A DNA stretch of 8,591 bases, from assembly GCA_934456295.1 (NCBI GenBank), contig CAKSHB010000055.1:1-8591 (forward strand), in the 5' to 3' direction. The notes below the pieces were generated by a model. It made no database searches. It worked only from the letters and a program-made list of their open reading frames with translations, and was not told the DNA's origin. The DNA comes from an uncultured Clostridia bacterium (GTDB taxonomy: Bacteria; Bacillota; Clostridia; UBA1381; UMGS1253). Positions 5,612 through 8,591 of this stretch are shown here, one piece after another. Numbering within the stretch: position 1 is the stretch's first letter; each line of letters opens with the position of its first letter. The translations under genes and the position numbers were made by a program.

Positions 5612-5652
5612 GGTTTATTTTTTATTCATTAAAAGTTAATGCTGACACGCAC

Positions 5653-5681
5653 TTTGGACAAAGGGTTATACTTTGCCCAAA
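5653..5681. repeat. Strong inverted repeat at the 3' end of the [2Fe-2S] ferredoxin gene
   Basis: On the minus strand TTTGGGCAAAG and CTTTGTCCAAA form an 11-bp stem (one G-U pair) around a 7-nt loop. The upstream arm covers the last codons of the ferredoxin gene and the loop takes in its stop codon. Neither strand has a U-tract directly after the stem, so it is not a canonical intrinsic terminator. It may stabilise or help process the transcript. Confidence 0.65.
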
Positions 5682-5905
5682 ATATTATCCGCAAAAAAGC
5701 CCTTTACGGAATCGGGAGTAAGAGAATGCAGCGTGTCATCCACAAGTACACAAACCCCCTGCTGACATTTTCCCATGCAGAAGGTTCCCGAAAGTTCGAT
5801 TTTATTGTTCAGGTCATTTTCCTCAATCAGCTCTCTGAGCTGCTCAACAACCTGGTATGAACCTTTGATATGACATGAAGAGCCGATACAAACACTGATT
5901 TTCAT
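5666..5905 (-). CDS. Thioredoxin-fold [2Fe-2S] ferredoxin (NuoE C-terminal-like)
   Basis: This 79-residue soluble electron carrier has four cysteines in the arrangement of the thioredoxin-like [2Fe-2S] family (the domain found in NuoE/HydC subunits). They are CIGSSC (C6, C11) near the N-terminus and CMGKC (C43, C47) after a helix of charged residues, followed by GVCVLVDD (an extra Cys at 52). It lacks the N-terminal helical domain of full NuoE, so it is a stand-alone single-domain form. It would take up or donate one electron, possibly within a hydrogenase complex, since the [FeFe] hydrogenase is the next gene downstream (about 110 bp). The start is supported by an AAAGGA box about 12 nt upstream, a rather long spacing. 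A 156-bp gap with a large hairpin separates it from rex. Confidence 0.88.
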   Translation of the reverse strand: MKISVCIGSSCHIKGSYQVVEQLRELIEENDLNNKIELSGTFCMGKCQQGVCVLVDDTLHSLTPDSVKGFFADNILGKV

Positions 5906-6061
5906 AAAAGAGTAGTTTCCTTTCCGCCCGCAGATAAAATAGTCGGATTATCATACAGCGCTTATTGCAGGCATATAAGGCGTACGGTTTGCACACAAAT
6001 CCGCCGTAAGTACTGCACACCGGCGAAAACTTGCGGCGGATTTGCTGCTTTTATTTTTTTG
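5906..6061 (-). other. Gap between rex and the [2Fe-2S] ferredoxin gene
   Basis: No reading frame with plausible coding character is present. The gap contains the long inverted repeat at 5996-6044 and the ferredoxin Shine-Dalgarno region. A TATGAT near 5953-5958 on the minus strand could be a -10, but I find no matching -35, so no promoter is called. Confidence 0.5.
5996..6044. repeat. 15-bp-arm inverted repeat between rex and the [2Fe-2S] ferredoxin gene
   Basis: CAAATCCGCCGTAAG (5996-6010) pairs with CTTGCGGCGGATTTG (6030-6044) over 15 bp with one G-T mismatch that is a wobble pair in one strand's RNA; the loop is 19 nt. In the minus-strand transcript it comes just after the rex stop and has no U-tract after it. 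On the plus strand it is followed 4 nt later by TTTTATTTTTTT, so it could terminate antisense transcription entering rex. The loop contains a second CGGCG (6021-6025) that could compete with the right arm for pairing with CGCCG (6002-6006). Confidence 0.75.
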
Positions 6062-6676
6062 TTAAATCTTTTTGTTAAGATATGCCAGTGAGAGCGCCAT
6101 GTTCTCATACTGGACACATACATCATCTGAAACGGAAAGCGTGCATGGCGCAAAGCACCATATTGCCTTTATTCCGTTTGACATCAGAACGTCGCAAACC
6201 TCCTGGGCATGAGCCGCCGGAACTGTGATAATGCCGATTTTTACATTATTATGCGCACAGAAATCGGAAAGATTATCCATAGGGTATATCGGTTTGCCAA
6301 AGCTGCTTTGTTCAGCCGATTTTACGGCAACGTCAAATGCTGCGCATATTTCCAGTCCATAATCACAAAAGCCGTTATAGTCAAGAAGTGCGCGTCCGAG
6401 CTTTCCTGCGCCGACAATTATAACGTTGCTTTTTTTATCTATGCCAAGAAAGTCCTCAAGAGCGGCAATAAGCTTTTTGACGTTGTAGCCTGTTTTCGGT
6501 CTGCCGGCGCCGCTTACCGCGCCCAAATCTTTTCTGACCTGAACCTCGCCCAGACCGAGATTTTTTGCAAGGGTAGTGGCTGAAATATTTTCGGAGTCAT
6601 GCTGAGTGTCTTTCAGATATTTCAGATAAAGCGGAATTCTGCCGATAGTTTTCAGCGATACCTCAGCTTGCTTCAT
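6062..6676 (-). CDS. rex: Redox-sensing transcriptional repressor Rex
   Basis: This 204-residue homodimeric repressor senses the NADH/NAD+ ratio: it binds operators when NAD+ is high and leaves them when NADH accumulates, releasing fermentative and hydrogen-metabolism genes. The N-terminal winged helix (about 1-75) shows KTIGRIPLYLKYLKD, the ATTLAKNLGLGEVQVRKDLGAVS recognition region and the Rex-typical GRPKTGY turn. The Rossmann NAD(H)-binding domain follows, with IIVGAGKLGRALLDY (about 85-99, GxGxxG) and the C-terminal GIITVPAAHAQEV and KAIWCFAP segments. The protein ends with the domain-swap helix region ENMALSLAYL. Length fits the family (about 205-215). GGAGG lies 7 nt before the ATG. 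It follows the small membrane protein gene by 44 bp and is probably co-transcribed with it. Hydrogenase and ferredoxin genes lie downstream. I found no clear inverted Rex box (TTGTTAA-N4-TTAACAA) in the window. Confidence 0.95.
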   Translation of the reverse strand: MKQAEVSLKTIGRIPLYLKYLKDTQHDSENISATTLAKNLGLGEVQVRKDLGAVSGAGRPKTGYNVKKLIAALEDFLGIDKKSNVIIVGAGKLGRALLDYNGFCDYGLEICAAFDVAVKSAEQSSFGKPIYPMDNLSDFCAHNNVKIGIITVPAAHAQEVCDVLMSNGIKAIWCFAPCTLSVSDDVCVQYENMALSLAYLNKKI

Positions 6677-6720
6677 ATAGCCGCCTCCTCTCGTATAAAA
6701 CTGCTTTTGATATTGCTGTA

Positions 6721-7044
6721 TCAGTTGTTTGCGGTTGCGTCGGCAAGACGGTCAAGTTTCACATTTCTGAAGTACAAAGCAATATCTATCGATATTTCTA
6801 TGAAGTTCAGAACATAGAAGAAGAAACTGAGGTAGAAGAGAAAGCCGCTGCTTCCCATCATGGCAACCTGTATAATTTTTCTTGCTATACCAAACGCATA
6901 ACCGACAAGGAGAAACACCTCAAAAAAGAGGCTCTTTCCCTTTGCGGTGCGCGATATAATGGATTTTCGTATGGAAATAGGCCATGAAAGTCCAAAACAA
7001 AATATAGTTAATGCTTCAAGTAAATCCGTTATTGCTTCAATCAT
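6721..7044 (-). CDS. Small three-helix membrane protein, SemiSWEET/PQ-loop-like
   Basis: This 107-residue protein has three predicted membrane segments: about 8-27 (ITDLLEALTIFCFGLSWPIS), about 40-60 (FFEVFLLVGYAFGIARKIIQ) and about 66-95 (GFLFYLSFFFYVLNFIEISIDIALYF). The first helix ends in WPISIRKSIISRTAKGKS, which resembles the PxxxxKxxxTxxxxxxS loop after helix 1 of SemiSWEET/PQ-loop proteins, small transporters that dimerise. The size and helix number also fit. No signal peptide or enzymatic motif is seen. The substrate is unknown, and the assignment rests on pattern only. The Shine-Dalgarno is weak (GGA about 8 nt before the ATG). It lies 34 bp after the flavoprotein gene and 44 bp before rex, so it is probably in one operon with them. 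Confidence 0.75.
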   Translation of the reverse strand: MIEAITDLLEALTIFCFGLSWPISIRKSIISRTAKGKSLFFEVFLLVGYAFGIARKIIQVAMMGSSGFLFYLSFFFYVLNFIEISIDIALYFRNVKLDRLADATANN

Positions 7045-7078
7045 TTTTTATCCAGCTTTCTGTTTTTATTCTCTGTTT

Positions 7079-8591
7079 TTATTCTTCCGATATTTTTCTG
7101 CGATAGTCGGGCAGCAGTTTCGGCGATACTGCGTCAGTCTTAATTCCTGCCGCATCGCGCTCTGCGTCAAACTTTGCAATATGCTCAAGCGTCAGTTTAC
7201 CGACCTTTACGTCCTTTGCACGCGCAGACGCATTCTGACCGGCATTTCTGCCGAATACGATAATATCGAGAAGTGAATTTCCCATAAGGCGGTTGCGTCC
7301 GTGTATGCCTCCGACAGCCTCGCCTGCAACAAACAGGTTTTCAACGTTTGTAGTCATTCCGTTAACATTTATATCAAGTCCGCCGTTCTGATAGTGAAGG
7401 GTGGGGTATACCAGGATAGGCTCTTTGCGGATATCGATACCATAGCTTGCAAACATGCGCATCATGGCAGGAATACGCTTTTCGATTGTACCCTCGCCGC
7501 CGATTTTTTCTATCATGGGAGTATCGAGCCATACGGCTTTGCCGTTGCCCGTATCAACGCCTTCATCGTGCGATGAACATTCTCTGATTATGGAAGCCGC
7601 CGCAACATCACGTGTTTCGAGCGGATGCATGAACACCTTGCCGTCACGGTTTACAAGCTTTGCTCCGAGAGAACGCACCTTTTCTGTAACCAATGCGCCG
7701 AATATCTGCTGCGGGAAAGCTGCTCCCGTGGGGTGATACTGCAATGTGTCCGCATAAAGCAGCTTTGCGCCGACACGGTAGCCGAGAACAAGTCCGTCGG
7801 CTGTTGCGCCGTAATGGTTCGAGGTGGGGAAGCCCTGATAGTGCATGCGTCCGGCACCGCCCGTAGCGATAATAACTGTTTTTGCGCGTGCAACCATAAG
7901 CTCATGCGTTTCCATGTTCATAAGCGCCGCACCTGCGGCTTTGCCGTTTTCGTCAAGAATTAATTCGACTGCCGATGTAAAATCGACTACCGGAATTTGG
8001 CGGTTTAAAACTTCGTCACGAAGTGTACGCATGATTTCTGCGCCCGAATAATCCTTTGCGGCATGCATACGTTTGCGCGATGTGCCGCCGCCGTGCGTTG
8101 TAATCATGGTACCGTCAGCCTCTTTGTCAAATTCAACGCCGAGGTCATTGAGCCACTGTATTGCCTCGGGAGCGTCACATACAAGCTTTGCAAGAAGCTC
8201 GCGCTTTGCTGCATAGTGTCCGCCGCCGAATGCGTCAACAAAGTGTATAGCCGGCGAATCGTTGGGCTTATCGGCAGCCTGTATACCGCCCTCAGCCATC
8301 ATTGTGTTTGCGTCGCCTATGCGGAGCTTTGTAACAATCATTGCTTTTGCTCCGGCTTTGTCTGCCTCGATGGCAGCCGATGCGCCTGCACCGCCTCCGC
8401 CGATTATAAGTACGTCAACGTCATATTTTATATCGTCAAGATTTACATCATCTGCCGAAATGCGGCTGTGTGCCTGAAGCATTTCGCAAAGCTCATGCGG
8501 CACTTCCTCGCCTTTGTTCGGGCCTATTTTTAATGTGGAAAATTCGCTCTTTTTATAATCCGGATGATAAGCTGCCAGCAAATCCTCTTTC
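7079..8591 (-). CDS. FAD-dependent fumarate reductase/succinate dehydrogenase-type flavoprotein (5' end outside window)
   Basis: 503 residues are visible; the frame stays open to the window edge (first visible residues KEDLLAAYHPDYKKSEF). The TTG at 8581 is therefore probably an internal leucine and the true start lies beyond 8591. A Rossmann FAD site DVLIIGGGGAGASAAIEA starts about 55 residues in. Further family motifs are MAEGGIQAA, THGGGTSRKRMHAAKDYSG, TVIIATGGAGRM, TLQYHPTGA (active-site region), PTLHYQNGGLDIN, and the FAD/substrate segment NLFVAGEAVGGIHGRNRLMGNSLLDIIVFGRNAG. The histidine that covalently holds FAD in SdhA/FrdA is absent at the matching place (DANTMMAEGG), so FAD should be non-covalent, as in L-aspartate oxidase and soluble fumarate reductases. 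The substrate could be fumarate, aspartate or another enoate. It is first of a likely operon with a membrane protein and rex. Confidence 0.88.
   Translation of the reverse strand, partial: KEDLLAAYHPDYKKSEFSTLKIGPNKGEEVPHELCEMLQAHSRISADDVNLDDIKYDVDVLIIGGGGAGASAAIEADKAGAKAMIVTKLRIGDANTMMAEGGIQAADKPNDSPAIHFVDAFGGGHYAAKRELLAKLVCDAPEAIQWLNDLGVEFDKEADGTMITTHGGGTSRKRMHAAKDYSGAEIMRTLRDEVLNRQIPVVDFTSAVELILDENGKAAGAALMNMETHELMVARAKTVIIATGGAGRMHYQGFPTSNHYGATADGLVLGYRVGAKLLYADTLQYHPTGAAFPQQIFGALVTEKVRSLGAKLVNRDGKVFMHPLETRDVAAASIIRECSSHDEGVDTGNGKAVWLDTPMIEKIGGEGTIEKRIPAMMRMFASYGIDIRKEPILVYPTLHYQNGGLDINVNGMTTNVENLFVAGEAVGGIHGRNRLMGNSLLDIIVFGRNAGQNASARAKDVKVGKLTLEHIAKFDAERDAAGIKTDAVSPKLLPDYRRKISEE

Noticed and set aside
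6059..6078. Two TTGTTAA motifs (6059-6065 and 6072-6078), the half-site of the clostridial Rex operator
   Set aside because: They are in direct, not inverted, orientation and overlap the last codons and stop of rex. A Rex box needs TTGTTAA facing TTAACAA across 4 bp. Their AT content makes chance likely.
6209..6583. Plus-strand open frame of 124 codons
   Set aside because: It is antisense to rex, whose domains and length are complete, and has no ribosome binding site or recognisable motif.
8063..8533. Plus-strand open frame of 156 codons
   Set aside because: It lies entirely opposite the flavoprotein gene, has a cysteine-rich composition typical of antisense frames and matches no family I recognise.
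8579..8581. TTG as the start codon of the flavoprotein
   Set aside because: The frame is open to the window edge with codons that continue the protein (KED before LLAAYHPDY), and the family is normally longer at the N-terminus. The gene is partial.

Overview
The window reads as chromosomal DNA of a low-GC, strictly anaerobic Firmicute, most likely a gut-type Clostridia (Oscillospirales/Ruminococcaceae-like). The grounds are AT-rich intergenic DNA with strong Shine-Dalgarno sites and sigma-A promoters, a CCA-encoding tRNA, a Rex regulator, a monomeric group B-like [FeFe] hydrogenase and several soluble iron-sulfur proteins. This taxonomic call is inference. There is no mobile element, CRISPR array or phage gene.

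Left part (1-2500). A minus-strand tRNA-Gly(GCC) with a textbook promoter is followed by a short minus-strand remnant of what looks like the C-terminus of a glycoside hydrolase, with its likely terminator. Next come a LacI-family regulator (minus) and a divergent PfkB-family fructokinase-like sugar kinase (plus). A 27-nt perfect palindrome lies between their promoters and is the obvious candidate operator. This looks like the eroded remains of a carbohydrate-use locus: regulator and kinase survive, while the hydrolase is reduced to a tail.

Middle part (2500-4100). A Crp/Fnr-family regulator (minus) is divergent from an iron-sulfur protein of the type often found next to hybrid-cluster protein (hcp) genes. 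The short gap contains a perfect 16-bp palindrome placed so that it would act as a class II activator site at about -41.5 for the iron-sulfur gene, while overlapping the extended -10 of the regulator's own gene.

Right part (4130-8591). All genes are on the minus strand. In transcription order they are: a fumarate reductase/succinate dehydrogenase-like flavoprotein (5' end outside the window), a small three-helix membrane protein resembling SemiSWEET/PQ-loop proteins, the NADH/NAD+-sensing repressor Rex, a thioredoxin-fold [2Fe-2S] ferredoxin, and the [FeFe] hydrogenase. The gaps on each side of the ferredoxin gene hold strong inverted repeats without a U-tract in the sense direction, and the hydrogenase has its own promoter. 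The block fits a redox-balance module in which NADH excess (sensed by Rex) would be linked to hydrogen metabolism and to reduction of an organic acceptor. Functions are assigned from motifs in the translated sequence only.
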